Assembly (NCBI GenBank): GCA_023627715.1
Contig: JAMAHW010000096.1
Location: forward strand, 1-64,000
Reading direction: 5' to 3'
DNA: 64,000 nucleotides
DNA from: Periconia sp. R9002
Lineage: Eukaryota > Ascomycota > Dothideomycetes > Pleosporales > Periconiaceae
The first letter of the stretch is position 1. The number at the start of each line of letters is the position of its first letter. The notes below the pieces were generated by a model. The model ran no database searches, had not been told where the DNA came from, and saw only the letters and a list, made by a program, of their open reading frames with translations. Below, in pieces: positions 1 to 11,862 of this stretch. The position numbers were made by a program, and so were the translations under genes.

Positions 1-50
1 TCGGCATTTATTTTCTGTTAATAGCATTCTGTTCGCTGTATTTATTTGTC

Positions 51-51
<1 letters not shown>

Positions 52-89
<38 letters not shown>
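52..89. repeat. poly-T tract (38 T)
   Basis: An uninterrupted run of 38 T on the + strand. The reading frame across it is a homopolymer artefact. It could be an old retroposon tail read from the other strand or a simple slippage tract. No element is seen beside it. The rest of 1-464 holds no gene. Confidence 0.9.
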
Positions 90-90
<1 letters not shown>

Positions 91-464
91 GCTAATTTTG
101 TTTCACACAGACTCTGTTTTCCTTCCCCTCGGTGCCTTTGCGGTCTCCTTCTGTTACTTTGCTTGTTCTCCTTTACGTGTGATAAGATCTTTTGCATTTG
201 GTCTTTCAATCAACCTTTAGGGGGGCAGGGCAGGGGATTCTATATGAATAGTTGTGCCCATTACTGATAGACTCTCTCGTTTACTGTCAAGTACAAACTT
301 TTTACATTACTGCTGCTCGTAAACGAGGGAAACAACCCCAGAAAACAGCAGGGTCGAGATAAAGGCAGCTATAGCTATATATATTAAAAGAAATAATGTA
401 TTTACAGTATGAAGTTATGCGTTATGTATATGTGTGCAAACCGACTACTACCTCGCACTTCTCC

Positions 465-2358
465 TTACGCGACCAAGCCCTTCTGCCACCAGCGACACCG
501 GTCATTCGCCGCATCGTCGCGAGTCTGGTAGATGGACGTCTGCGTCAAATCGATAATCTGCGCGTTGGGACCATACTTGGGAAAACTGGGGAGACCGCTC
601 CAGCGGGGAATACCCTGCTGTGCAAAGGACGTCTCGAAGCTCTGCAGCGCGAGGGCGACGGTCTCGTTGGTAACGGCCGAGTTACCGCCCGTGGCCGGGT
701 AGAAGGTGTAAGGGAGATCGGCGGCGTGGACGCCGGGGAAGACGTTGAAGCGGTACCCGTACGTGTTGTTCTGGAACCCCGTGTGCACGTAGAAGGTGTT
801 GCAGACGAATGTCATTTCGGCGATTACGAGGCTGACGCGACCGGTCTGGTCTGTGTAGCCGCGCGAGCCGTCGAAGATCGGGGGGTAGAGCACGGTGGTG
901 ATGTAGTCGAAGCTGGACTGCGGGATCTTGGGGAAGGTGCGGCGGACGTAGGCCGCGAAGTCGTCGTTGCTTTGGATGGAGGGGTCCGTGAAGATGAGGC
1001 CTTCGAGGCCGTTGTGGCCCGTCATGACTTGGATTGTAGGGTCAAACCGCCCGCTTGAGAGTAACCTCCCTGGGAGATCGGGTGCGAAGACACCGTCGAC
1101 TGTGGGCCCGTAGATGAAAAGGCCGTACAAGGCATAGCGGCCGATTTGTAAGGCGTTGGCTCGGATTAAGGTGTTGGAGTCTAGGGCTCGAGCTTGTTGT
1201 AATGTCGTAACGTTGGCTACTGATAAGAACTGATTGAAAACGTCTTGCTGGAGTCCACGATCCGGCTGTGGAAGGAAACCCGGCGACTGGATAATGGCCT
1301 TCTGGAACGGCGTCTTCTTGGGGGGCCTGCCACCGTAAGCCTGTTTTATGGTCAGTATGTGTAACTTCCTCTACACACCCTAGAAAATAAGGGCTGAAGA
1401 AGCTTACGGTAATCTGGTGAACAATGCTGCCACCTCCGGCGCTGTCGCCCATAACGGTCACCCTCTTTGGGTCTCCTCCAAACTTCCCGATGTTCGTCTG
1501 AACCCATTCCAAAGCAAAACGCTGATCGTATAGACCAGCATTTCCGACGCCGTCCGCTTGAACTGTCGGTCCTCCTAGGAAACCAAAGGCGCCTATCCGG
1601 TAGTTGATTGCTACAATGATAAGGTTGTCATCGCTGTTCGCCGCAGCTCTCTTTAGCAGACCCGATACAACAACTCCGTCGGTCTTACTGCTTACAGCGA
1701 AACCACCTAAGTTGAATATAATGTTAATGAACTGCGCGGAATATCTTTCTTGTCATCCGGTGGCACTTACCACCATGGAGCCAGACGAGGACGGGCGCTT
1801 TAGGACGTGGACCAATGTTATCGAAGGCCTTCTGGGGCGCGAATACGTCCAGAAACAAACAGTCCTCTGTAGCACTTGGGAGCTGTTTGGTGAGTTCTTC
1901 ATCTGAAGGCGTCGTTCTCGGTGGAGGGGTGAATGGCTGTCCCGAGAGGTAGGCTGGAAGGAACGCATTGGCGGTATCGGCCCACCAGACGGGCCCAGCA
2001 GCGCAGGTGACGGCCTTTTCGCCTTTTTGCACGGTTGCCCTGTCTACCTTGGGCGCGACGGGCGCTCTCCACCGTAGGTTTCCAACGGGTGGTGCGGCGT
2101 AGCGGATGTTGGAAAAGTTGTAGTAGCCACCGGCTGTCTTTGTGAATGTGGCCATTGGTAATTAGCACTCTGTGGAGATAACTTGTACTATAGAGAGAAA
2201 CACGCAGCGCAACGTACATTGAACTCAATGGCTTGGTGGAGTTCATAGCCAAGGTCAACGATGGGAAGACCAGGAGCTGGCGGCCGGGCCGCATCCTGTG
2301 CACGAGAAACGTGCAGGAGGGCGCAGAAGGCAGCGAGGGGAGAGTAGACAGATCGCAT
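465..2358 (-). CDS. Secreted type-B carboxylesterase/lipase
   Basis: A predicted 560-residue serine esterase of the type-B carboxylesterase (alpha/beta-hydrolase) family, probably secreted. There are four exons: 2358-2218, 2137-1771, 1706-1408 and 1340-465. Each intron has GT..AG ends. The ATG at 2358 is chosen because it gives an N-terminal signal peptide (MRSVYSPLAAFCALLHVSRA) followed by Pro-rich sequence. Visible motifs are RYAAPPVGNLRW near the N-terminus, EDCLFLDV, the oxyanion loop HGGGF spliced across intron 2, and the nucleophile elbow GDSAGGGS (Ser about 258). Further motifs are the acid region GLEGLIF and the histidine region GVHAADLPYTF. Length and motif order fit the family. The natural ester substrate cannot be told. 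The shorter ATG at 2155 lies inside intron 1 and would lose the signal peptide. Confidence 0.9.
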
Positions 2359-5324
2359 CGTCCTTGCTCGTCTTCTCCTTGGAGCGAGGGGATTCGGATG
2401 ACGGTAGAGAGGAAGGATTTGTCCGCAGTTGGCGGTGCGTCTTGATTAAATAGCTTGTGCGTACCTACCTAGGTGGTAATGCTTAAGACTGAGGTCTGTA
2501 CTCATGACGCTATGGCCTTGGAGCACATGGGTCTCCCTGCACAGCGCATGAACCACGTGTGCAATACGGGCATCCGTCTGAGCATATGCTGAGCATGTGG
2601 ATAACAAGAACACGATTACGGCATTCTTGTGGAGAAGTGTTGGTGGTGGATGGCAAGAGCAAATGGCAGCAAGTGGCGCGCATAATCTGACAGTCCAACA
2701 CGCGGCCCTCGGCTAGGTGCGTTTGCCCCTGGGCAGGGCTACAACCCAGCAGTCCGTCTTCTAGAAGGGACTTGAAAACCCATGGCCAATGTTAGCCTCG
2801 CGGGCCTCGGGCGGAACCCATGTTGTTGGGTCGTTCGTTCCACACATCCGTCCTGGTCAAAAGCCACTTACTGTCCAGTGGTCTAAATGCAAGTGATCCT
2901 ACCAATCTTCCCGCTTTTCCACCCTGCCCCTGGTCACCTTTCGGATTATCTAGCTATTTTGGCTCTGGGCAATCTGACAATCGGTGCATTGTGTGGCCCA
3001 TTGACGCTCCATCCCTGACAATTTACTACTTACCTATTTATTGTAGTCACCAACTCGCTGATGATAATATTTCTTGGCACTTTGAATACGAAGAATGGAT
3101 CCTGTAAGAAATCGCCTATCTATATTTGACACCACGTGCCTGCTGCACCTATTCTTCCTGTAGTCTTCTTACCATGGCCCTGGTCTGAGCGATGGTTCCA
3201 TTTCCCAATATCAACCAGATCTCCCGTTGCATACATATTTCTACATGGGGGAAAAAGTTTATTGGGCCTATCCTAGAACTCGGATTGTGATTGATCCTTT
3301 TCTTATTGTCACCCAGTACCATGGGATGTGTTTAGAGAAAGTCGTGATAATGATAGACGTACCTTTCAAGCTATAGCACTTGGTGAGTGGTGGAGTTAAA
3401 AAAAGGCAAAAGAAAAAGGAACGAAGAAAGTCAGACAACCCTACCCAACAAAAACTCAATCTAGTAATGACAGAAAGCCCTCGCTTTGGTTCCCCATTCC
3501 CGGAGGTAGTTGGGATTGCCCTGTGCCATCGTTACTTATTCCGGGAACCGGGAACCCTCTACTCCCTGTACATCTGATCAAGAGACCAGTTTGGATGTTC
3601 ATGAAGATACTATACTGTCATTGTTTTGGTCCGAAACAGGGATTTATTAATAGGGTTTGTAGCATGGCGGTGAATCACAGCTCAACTTCCTGTGTAAATG
3701 TTCTCGACAAGGCCGTGATCGCCAGAGGCTTGCTTGGCTTTGGGTGTGAAGGTACTCTAGATAGATGTGATTGTACCCTAGAAACACGTGGTGGCTACGG
3801 CGTCCCCACAGCTGGGTTTGCAACTCCGCGTTAGCCACGGTAGGTATAGGGTAACAGATAGCAGAAGCTCACGGCGTTGTGATCAGTCAAAACTTGGATA
3901 ATTGCTTGTATAGATACCTGCAAAAGAACATACGATTGGGTCTTACGAAGAACGCCTTCCCCACCGTCTTCCTAGACATTAAGCCTCCTATATCCCGTCA
4001 TATCCATGCGTTATTTGTAGCACGTAGCTTGATGGTAGTTCTCAAAAGTGAATTGAGTCAGTCTAGCGCTTAGAACCTCCCTTGTCCCCTCTTTTTGCCA
4101 CCAATTCGCTAAACTACCATCAATCTCACTGCAGCAGGCACAGCACCGATTAAGTAGGTAACACAAACCCGCTACCTATCATTCTGCAACGTCGGGCTAC
4201 CACGGAGAGATAAGTCCTGCACGACATCCCCATCATCCAGCCTTATCTGCGCAGCACGGAAACCGATGCCACCGCCTAAACACCACCGGTCACACCGTAC
4301 ATGTGCCTGTTCGCTGATGGCATTCGGTTTCAAATATACAAGACATGAAATCATGATAGCAAGTCTCTAGTCACTTTACCGATTATGAACGCCACTCGTG
4401 TTGTCTTTATCCATTTGCATGATTATTCTTGGGGAGGCAGGGCTGTTCGCCTTTTTTATCACTCATGTTGGGACAGCCTTCCCCCCCCCCACAACAAAAA
4501 AAGGATAAGAAGAACGAGGCAAGGGTGTGAAGCGTGGAGCCCACGTGCTGGGCCGAGCCGAAGCGATTAGGCAAAAAGAAGCGCGAGGAGGGTGAGATTC
4601 TCAAGAGGTAGGATCGGCACTTTGATTCGCGTAGTAAGAGCGAGACGGTGTGATGGCTTAGCAGGCTGGGCTAGACTTGAGTGTCCTCGTTTTGAACTAA
4701 CCACAGGACGTAATAGAAACTGCTTCGGTGGCAATCCTTTTCAATGTGTGCAACAAGTGACTTGTGAAGGACGCGGAATTCGCGCTTGCAACATACCCTG
4801 CGATCCTTGGAAATGGCGACATATGTCTCACTTTGAACCATCGTAATGTTTCCATGCCAGATGCTCGGGTCCGACTCTTGCCACTTAGAATCTGCTTCGT
4901 TTACACAAATATAGGCATACATTCCATCTTCCATAGTGCTACTCCGTCACTGAATTAACAACGTCACCTCCTCGATCACTACCTCGCCAGTGTTCCCCAG
5001 CATACCTTCCAACATATCCCCTTTACCCACTTCCTTCCACAGCAACAACAAACCCCATCCACAAACAACAAAACATTCACACTCCCTCAAGGGCAGATAT
5101 CTCGTTCACATCCCCTTCAAAACCTACCCCACCAAAGACACGATTACCCAGGCGGGGCGGAGATGGCAAACTCTTACTAAGTACTTCGTATTTCACCCAA
5201 CCAATCGATTGGGCAGCCGAGTATGCGGAAATACGAGTGGGTACCATAAGCTGCTTGGTATCTCGCCCGAAGAGGCGATTGGATGAGCGGGTACGGGGGC
5301 ACGCGGGTGTTAATGTATCCCGCA

Positions 5325-5480
5325 GTCACAAACATTAAATATTATTGTAAAGCACCTAGAGTATCTCTACAAAAAAATTCTATATTCTTAAGTAGTAAAC
5401 TAAGAAGAGAATTACTAATGATATACTATAGAAATATTTTCCTAGTATATAACTTACTCTTATAAGGACTAATATTATAA
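5325..5480. other. AT-rich patch, possibly RIP-affected
   Basis: A short block much richer in A and T, and in TA steps, than its surroundings, just before the palindromic element at 5794. Such patches in mould genomes often mark repeats decayed by repeat-induced point mutation, but no coding remnant is recognisable. Confidence 0.4.
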
Positions 5481-5793
5481 CAGGAAAAGGTCCTTAAAGG
5501 GGGGTATGTGGACTGGTTAGTGTTGTGAGGGCGGGCTATTTCCACACCCGCGTGGGGGGGATTACTTATGTCTGTCAGACAGGTGGTGTTGTGAAGTTGG
5601 AGGAGATTCGTTGCGTACATTGTTTTTTAGGGTTTAATGAATAGATAAATTGTTTAATGGAGGGGTTTTATAGAGTGTTGTGGACACGGGTTAGGGGTGT
5701 AGAATTGGGGTTTATATATAAATGAGACGGTCAACGCGGTGTTAAAAGAGCTAGTTGTGTATATTAATGTGTTTGTACTGTAACAAGAGAATT

Positions 5794-5879
5794 GTATGTG
5801 TTGGATACATAGTTGAACTTGCCGTCCCGTATAACGGTGTATACGGGACGGCAAATTCAACTACATATCCCACATATAC
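5794..5879. repeat. Long near-perfect palindrome (40-base arms), MITE-like
   Basis: The left arm 5794-5833 and right arm 5840-5879 pair with a few mismatches around a 6-base loop (ACGGTG). The innermost 21 bases pair with a single mismatch (core TTGCCGTCCCGTATA and its complement). Some arm mismatches are C/T differences, as expected for a decayed element. No ORF lies inside. It may be a non-autonomous element or a stem-loop. A partly similar string occurs near 7865-7900. Confidence 0.7.
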
Positions 5880-5983
5880 AAACCTAGAAATTCTACATAG
5901 AAGAGGGGGTATCAAATCTTCTCGCGCTACCACCACCAAACAACGAACCAACCATCCATCCATCCAACAGAAAAGACAAACCT

Positions 5984-6757
5984 CTACATCCTCGCCTTCA
6001 AAACCCCAGCATCCCCCCTCTCATACAACGCCATAGGAAAAGCCGCATCGCCTTCCTCCCAAAACCCCTCCCCACCCAGCGCTCTCCTCCTATACGCGCC
6101 AACAGCCCCCTTAACTAACCGCGTCACCTGCTTTCTCTCCTCGCTAAACTTCGGCCACTTCGCCATCAACTTTTCGAAATCGTCGCCGATTAGGTACCGC
6201 ACTTTCTCGCCTGCGCCGCCGTGTAGTAATAACGCCTCGTACGCTTCCAGGGTGAGGAAGGGTGAGTATACTACGGTCGAAGCGTCGATGAGGGATACTG
6301 CCTCGCCGAGCTCGGAGCCGCGTGATGTACGTGAGATGTTGATGCCGAGGGATGAGAGGAAAGATTCGTCCGCGCGTGTGAAGACGGGGTCTTGGGCGTA
6401 GAGTTTTAGAGAGGTGTAGCCTGCGGCTTTGAGGGAGGTGGAGATGGCGAGGAAGATGGCGAGTTGTTTTAGAATGCGGGGTTGGTTTTTGCTGGGGGTT
6501 GTTGGGCTTCCGAGGCCGAGGGAGAGGAGGGTTTTGATGGGGGTTGTTGGAGCTTTGGTGAAGGTGGAGATGATGTGTTTGGTCACGGTTTGGGAGAGTT
6601 TGGAGGAGGCGTAGAGGGTTTGGATGTCGGAGAAGAGAGTGTGGAGTTGTTGGTCCCGTGCAGATGGCTTTTTAGATTTGGGGGTTGGTGTTTTTGATTT
6701 GGGTTTTCGTGATGAAGGGAAGGCGTGTTGGAGTGCTTCTACCGCGGCGAGCGACAT
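5984..6757 (-). CDS. SRR1-like domain protein
   Basis: A single-exon gene for 257 residues. The reading frame stays open to 7030, but the ATG at 6757 is the natural start. The N-terminal 45 residues are Ser/Pro/Lys-rich and low complexity. The region from about residue 95 onward resembles the SRR1 fold, with LKQLAIFLAISTSL, then QDPVFTRADESFLSSLGI, then SLIDASTVVYSPFLTLEAYE, and GDDFEKL near the C-terminus. SRR1 proteins are widespread in eukaryotes, with links to circadian or heme-related regulation in some species. The role here is not established by the sequence. Confidence 0.72.
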   Translation of the reverse strand: MSLAAVEALQHAFPSSRKPKSKTPTPKSKKPSARDQQLHTLFSDIQTLYASSKLSQTVTKHIISTFTKAPTTPIKTLLSLGLGSPTTPSKNQPRILKQLAIFLAISTSLKAAGYTSLKLYAQDPVFTRADESFLSSLGINISRTSRGSELGEAVSLIDASTVVYSPFLTLEAYEALLLHGGAGEKVRYLIGDDFEKLMAKWPKFSEERKQVTRLVKGAVGAYRRRALGGEGFWEEGDAAFPMALYERGDAGVLKARM

Positions 6758-8163
6758 TGCTGTGGAGTGATCGATTGGTTTCTCGTGATTTGTTCTTGTT
6801 GTCGCAAAAGTTCCACAATTCAAGTTTTGTAGCTCACAAGAGGACGAATTGTATTTCCGAGCTCTTTGAAAGAATATCCGAAGAATATACCAAATAAATC
6901 CGAAGTTGCCAGACGAATCAATGTCCGAAATCTGAGTGTTAACCGTAGTCGATACATCCCCAACAACGGCCTCTAAGCTCCATCTTATACTGGCGCGCCA
7001 TATTGCACAATACCTCAATTTCAAATTCAAGAATAGGTTGGTTGTCTTTCAAATCAGAAAGTCGGAGGATAGTTGTCGCGCACAGGAGTGAGTCGAACGT
7101 CGGGTTTCATAAGCAGGCCGCATTGTAGGGGGACCGACCAATCAGATTCGCCCCATAGCCTCCGTAAGCTGATGCTGAGAAATCCAACCACTCCCATTAC
7201 CTCCGGACATCAGGGAATTGCGAGATTTCACCGCAGAAATGGAGTTTTGTCGATTATTCATTCGGAGATACCTACGTCATCGTATGGTATGTTCACAGTA
7301 GATTATGGATAGGTAGATGTGTGTGATGAGGTCTTGGCGGATTATTGGTCGATGCTGCTGTGCCCAGGTGTTCTTTAGATGGAGGGGTAGTGGGTGGTGA
7401 CCATTTCGGAGCATTCGGTCAATCGTCTTGTCGTTCTCATTTTCCTTCACCAACCACCTAGGGATGTTCTTTTCATGGAGCCATGGTGGTTGATGATGTC
7501 GGAGAGAGCATCATCACTTTTCACGAATATATTTTGTTCGATGTGGGTGCTAAGCAATTACCTACAGGCATAACGCCCACGTGATCCCTCCCTTTTGTTT
7601 TTCGGTTTCCTGTGTTTTTGTTATAATATTTTTTGAATGGGTAAAGATAGGCTTTAGCACTGCGGTTATATCTGAATCTGATCCCTTGGTGGAGCTGCGT
7701 AAACCCTGAAAAAAACCGTCAGAGCGGACTGATGAGTATTGCCCGCTACCGATCGTATGTAACATTTGAACAATCCTCACAAGGCAGAACCGGCATGATC
7801 GATCGCAGAAGACGCAAGCTCCTGGTACTCAAAACGAATACGAATAAGATCTCTACGTATTTCACACATATACCCGTACTGTACAAATCTAGAAATCGAT
7901 TGAATCTCAAACCGAAGTGCACTACGATATCTTATCGTTATCCGCCAGCCCGCACGCTTATCGATTACCCCCCCGCCCACCTACCAACACTTTATCTCGA
8001 AACCTTCCTAATTAGGAAGGTTGTCTCCCTACCAACTACATGCCTAGGTGTACAGTTTGCTACAATGCACTGGGTATGTGATTATAACGATCCGTCATCG
8101 ATACTCTGCGATGATACATCATTTTATATCATGACTTTTTCCATGAGTAAGGACATCAACCCC
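6758..8163. other. Intergenic region
   Basis: No convincing gene is seen. A long + strand frame from 7732 into the next gene is an antisense shadow. A string at about 7865-7900 resembles the flank of the palindrome at 5794-5879. The string ATACTCTGCGATGAT at 8101-8115 recurs at about 29150 and in a P450 intron. Confidence 0.5.
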
Positions 8164-8985
8164 TCAAAGCAACCCAAACCCGCCAGAAACCCCCTTCCCC
8201 GTAATCTTGAAGCTCAAACTCAACTTCAGGGCCTTCCCTTTACTCTTTGCTGTGAACTCCTGTCTTCTCTCCCCCCACTCCCTCGACCCGCTGGACTGCT
8301 GTCTCATCTCCGGTCTGATCTCAGGTCTGATCTCAGGTCTAACTTCATCCCTCTCCCACTTCCTCCTCTGCATCTCCTCCTTGCGTCTTCTCAACTCCTC
8401 CTCCTTAGCCCTGATCTCTCTCCTTCTATCCTCTTCTTTTCTCCTCTGCGCCTCTTCATCACCCCTCGACCGTTCCTGCACCTCCTTCAACACCGCGCTC
8501 CTCATCGCTTCTACCCCCGCAACCTCATGCGGCGGCACACAATCATACAACAGCACCCCTCCCCAACTCTCCGCCACGAAACACTGATACCGATACGCAT
8601 GCAATCCTACATTCTTCACCTCCTCGATCCCCCGTTCCTGCGTGCGCGAGTACTCCAGCATGCGGCCTAGGACAGTATAGTAACCGAGATCCCACACAGC
8701 GCCGTGTTTCTCGGTGAGAAGGAGGAAGTTTGCGTCTGCACCGAGGCAGACGAGACGCGGTTTGTCGATCCAGGTACCGTTTTTGATGCGGTGCTGGAGC
8801 GCGGTCAGGAGGAGTGGTGGTAGGTTCATCCAGAGGTAGGAGATGTTGTCTGTCACGTAGAATGAGGTATTGTAGGGGCCAAGGGTTAGGCGAATGTTAG
8901 GAATCGAGCGGAGAAGGGTGCCTTGGGGGCTTGTGGCGAGGAGGAAGTTGGTTAATTCATCGGGGAGGTCTTGAAAATCTAGCAT
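8164..8985 (-). CDS. Hypothetical protein, divergent paralogue of its neighbour
   Basis: A 273-residue single-exon protein of unknown function. Residues about 30-95 carry the pattern PNIRLTLGP, W..LPPLLLTAL, KPRLVCLG and a phenylalanine-rich strand ending TEKHGAVW. This aligns well with the middle of the protein encoded head-to-head at 9800-11424 (PQIRTFLGP, W..LPSSLEDSL, PPRFVTWG, SEYGNVAY). The C-terminal third is a charged coiled-coil-like Arg/Glu/Lys stretch with a triple EIRPEIRPEMR-type repeat, then a basic tail. There is no signal peptide or membrane segment. It is probably a cytosolic or nuclear fungal-specific protein. Confidence 0.75.
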   Translation of the reverse strand: MLDFQDLPDELTNFLLATSPQGTLLRSIPNIRLTLGPYNTSFYVTDNISYLWMNLPPLLLTALQHRIKNGTWIDKPRLVCLGADANFLLLTEKHGAVWDLGYYTVLGRMLEYSRTQERGIEEVKNVGLHAYRYQCFVAESWGGVLLYDCVPPHEVAGVEAMRSAVLKEVQERSRGDEEAQRRKEEDRRREIRAKEEELRRRKEEMQRRKWERDEVRPEIRPEIRPEMRQQSSGSREWGERRQEFTAKSKGKALKLSLSFKITGKGVSGGFGLL

Positions 8986-9799
8986 GTCGTTCAGTTCCTG
9001 CTTCTGGATTTCCCTTTTATTGGATATGGGCTACTTTGTCGTACCGATATGGTCGTACCCTCTAGAGTCTCGCCATGTGAGGAGGAAACTCTGCTCATAC
9101 CCAAGTGTCACGTGATGCACTTGTTGGAGTTGCGCTGAGGTCAAGAGCGTGGTGAGTTTGGCGGGAAGGCGAGTACTACCGAAAGGTCAGTGAAAACATG
9201 TCGAAATACACCATCAATCAACATACTAATCCTTCCGTGAAGGACACTGAAAGAAGTGGCACCCTCGCTGGCCAAACGTAAAAGTGGTATCGACCGTCCT
9301 GGCGCTATCGCTCTTCCGCCTCGTGGGCATCAGGGGTAGCGAAAACATGACTGTTACGTCTTAGCCTTCAACCTTCTCGACAACGACAAATATAATCTAC
9401 GGAGGCAGCAAAAAGTCAAACAAACGACCAACAACAAGAGGTACAAGTCAGCAATCCACGAGAGCCAGCAAGCAGAAGGGAACACTTCAATGGCCGCCAA
9501 GCCGCTCCTTTCGCGCACGTGGGCAAGGATCAATCAAGTTTATTGAACTGCACATACATAGCAACGCACGCACCGCTTCAAAACAATGCCCATAGTAACA
9601 CCGACATCACCGCTGTCATGCACTCGCAAAAGGGCGAAAAAAGGTTATAGTTGACACGCTTTTCCGACGTTTTTGCTTTTTGTTCAGTCCGTTTTGTCGC
9701 ACGGGGGAAGTGAGGCTGTCCGCACATGCATAACGGCCCGTGACGTCATTTTCACTGCTTACATCACCCTCCGACCTTTCATCCAATAACAACACAGCA
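8986..9799. promoter_or_regulatory. Shared divergent promoter region
   Basis: About 0.8 kb between the start codons of the two head-to-head paralogues. No other gene is seen in it. A frame on the - strand (9867-9616) is low-complexity Val/Ile sequence with no other support. Confidence 0.4.
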
Positions 9800-11424
9800 A
9801 TGACCGCGACAACGACGACAATAACGCCGTTCTTCTCGTTTGGCCCGGACGATGGTTTTATATGCAAGAACTATGAGGGGTTGAGATAGTAAGAAAAGCT
9901 TTGTTTTTCTAGAATTTGCGTGGTGGTGTTGGAGCAAGAAGCTAAGAGATATATCGTGTGTTATAGTCGCCATCTCCCGCCTGGACTCCACGACCTCATC
10001 CGCGGCGGAAGCGTGTTGGATGTGTATTGGGCGTCGCTGGGACCGATTCCGGAATCATGGATTCTGAGTTTTAAGGATGCGAATGGGAAGCATAATCTTG
10101 GTATGTCCAAGTCTTCGTTCTTGTCCACTACCACAGTCATCCATATCAACATTCGGAGCAAGAAAGAAGACTGGAAACCCCCCAATGGATTGAACAGAAA
10201 ATACTAACCATTCACCAACACGCAGCATACGGCCCACACCTCCCACCCCGCCTCCTCTCGCACCTAAAAAAAGTCACCCCCAACCCCCAAATCCGTACCT
10301 TCCTCGGCCCGCACTCCTCCTACATCTTCTGGGACCCTTCCTCAATCCGATGGGGCGCCCTCCCCAGCAGCCTCGAAGACTCCCTCCAGTCCTGGCTCAC
10401 CCCCTCCGGATGGAAAGCCGGGCCCCCACGCTTCGTAACATGGGGACTCTCCGACGCCTTCTTCGCCATGAGCGAGTACGGCAACGTCGCGTACCGACTC
10501 GGTGGACGCAAGAAAAAAGGAGGACGCGCGGGTGGTTTCGCGGACGAGAAGGACGACGAGGACGGGGATGGGGAGGATGAGGGGAAGTGGGAGATTTGGC
10601 GGGAGACGGTCGAGGAGTGGAGGGGGGAACGGGGGTTCGTGTGGAGCGAGGTTGCGTTTATTTCGCTGGATCCGACGACGCGGGATCAGTTTATTGCTAT
10701 GCGGAATGATGGGACGTGGGCGGGGTCGATTGACGATGTGAATGAGGACGCGTTGTCTGGGTTCGCCGTGAATTTTTTTAGGTTGACGACGAGGCAGCGG
10801 AAGGGCACGAGTAAAGCTAAACCCGCGCCGTCTTCGCAGGAGAGGAGTCAACACCAGACCAATGGCGGTGGTGGTGACGCGCGAGACTGTAACCCATCGC
10901 CGCCCGACATCAACGCGCCTCCGGACCCGAAAACACAAGCTCTGTACCAACGCTGGGCCACTGACACCGCGACCCTCTTCGCCGGCGCGCTCGCCGCAAA
11001 CAACAACACCACCAAAAAAGCCCCCCGAAAACTCCAAATCCGCTCCCAATCTTCCACCTCTACCTCCTCCAGCCCAACCCTGTCCAACCCAGCCATCCCC
11101 ACCTCCACAACCCCACCCTCCCTCCTAACCACCTTCCCCTACCTCCCGACATCCATAACAACCTGCGCGCTGCCCTCCTGCATCCCGCAGAAATCCGACC
11201 CCAGAGGTTTACGCGCGTGCAAGCATGATGTCGAAAGGTTGCTAAGGGCGAGTGGGTTGTATAGTTATGAGTGGCTGCGTCAGGAGAGAATAAGGTGGCA
11301 TCCAGATCGGTTTGGGCGGTTGTGTGAGGCTGGGTTTCGAGAGGAGGGGAGGCGGATTGCGGAGGAGATGTTTAAAGTTGTTGATGCGCTTGTTGGGGAG
11401 GTGCAGGGAAGTAGGGGTGTGTGA
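9800..11424 (+). CDS. Hypothetical protein with C-terminal J-domain-like HPD motif
   Basis: A predicted 471-residue protein. Exons are 9800-9854 (tentative), 9939-10100 and 10226-11424. The second intron has GTATGT, an ACTAAC branch site and CAG. The first intron uses a weak GTTTTA donor, so the 5' end is uncertain. The ATG at 9800 is favoured because it yields FFSFGPDD, matching the family's FGP pattern. The middle (LGPHSSYIFW, RWGALPSSLEDSL, PRFVTWG) resembles the protein at 8164-8985. A low-complexity Ser/Pro/Thr linker follows. The C-terminus has RQERIRWHPDRFG, a J-domain-like HPD motif of the sort seen in NFKBIL1-like proteins. No function can be assigned. It could recruit Hsp70, which is inference. 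Confidence 0.7.
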
Positions 11425-11862
11425 GAGTTGGGTGTTGGGTGTTGGGTGTTGGGTAAATGGAGGGGAGGTAGGGGCATGGGTTTGCGATTGGTGGTTTTTT
11501 TTTTCTGTAGCTGCGTAAGGAACGATGAAGGAAAGGGACATAGCGCATGACGGGGATTGTGGACAACTTTTGATATCATCTTTGTTTGCTTGCGTGACTA
11601 GGGTATCTCTTATAAACATTGCGAATGTGCTCTTGGTTTGCGCCGCGCCAGGCGTGGAGTTAAACAATCATATCCTTTTGATAAACATTTCGTCTCTTTT
11701 TCCGTGTGTCCTTATAGTCATGTACCCCTTCTCAGCGGAGGTCGAGTGTGTTGCCATATCCTGGCATTCTGGCGATCCTGTACAGACAGAGTATCGACGG
11801 AACTCAACAAATTGCGCCTGGCAAGACGGGTTCCTTCTTTCAAGCATTGTCCTTTCCTACTT
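11425..11862. other. Convergent intergenic region
   Basis: The 3' flanks of the HPD-motif gene (+) and the GH47 gene (-). It begins with a TGTTGGG direct repeat (11428-11453). No gene is seen. Confidence 0.4.

Larger units (their letters stand above)
2359..5983. other. Gene-poor intergenic region
   Basis: About 3.6 kb between the esterase and the SRR1-like gene. No ORF here reads like a protein on either strand. It contains an AT-rich patch (about 5325-5480) and a long inverted repeat (5794-5879), both listed separately. Confidence 0.6.

Noticed and set aside
46..267. 73-residue frame with poly-Phe
   Set aside because: It is the poly-T tract read as codons. No gene-like content.
396..1058. 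220-residue + strand frame
   Set aside because: It lies opposite the last exon of the carboxylesterase. Low-complexity Gly/Val/Asp composition is typical of an antisense shadow.
5984..7030. Longer SRR1-like protein starting at 7030
   Set aside because: The extra 91 residues are not protein-like for this family. The ATG at 6757 gives the usual N-terminus.
7732..8670. 312-residue + strand frame
   Set aside because: It is opposite the gene at 8164-8985 and low in complexity at its end. An antisense shadow.
10342..11049. 235-residue - strand frame
   Set aside because: Antisense to the third exon of the HPD-motif gene, which has better motifs and paralogue support.
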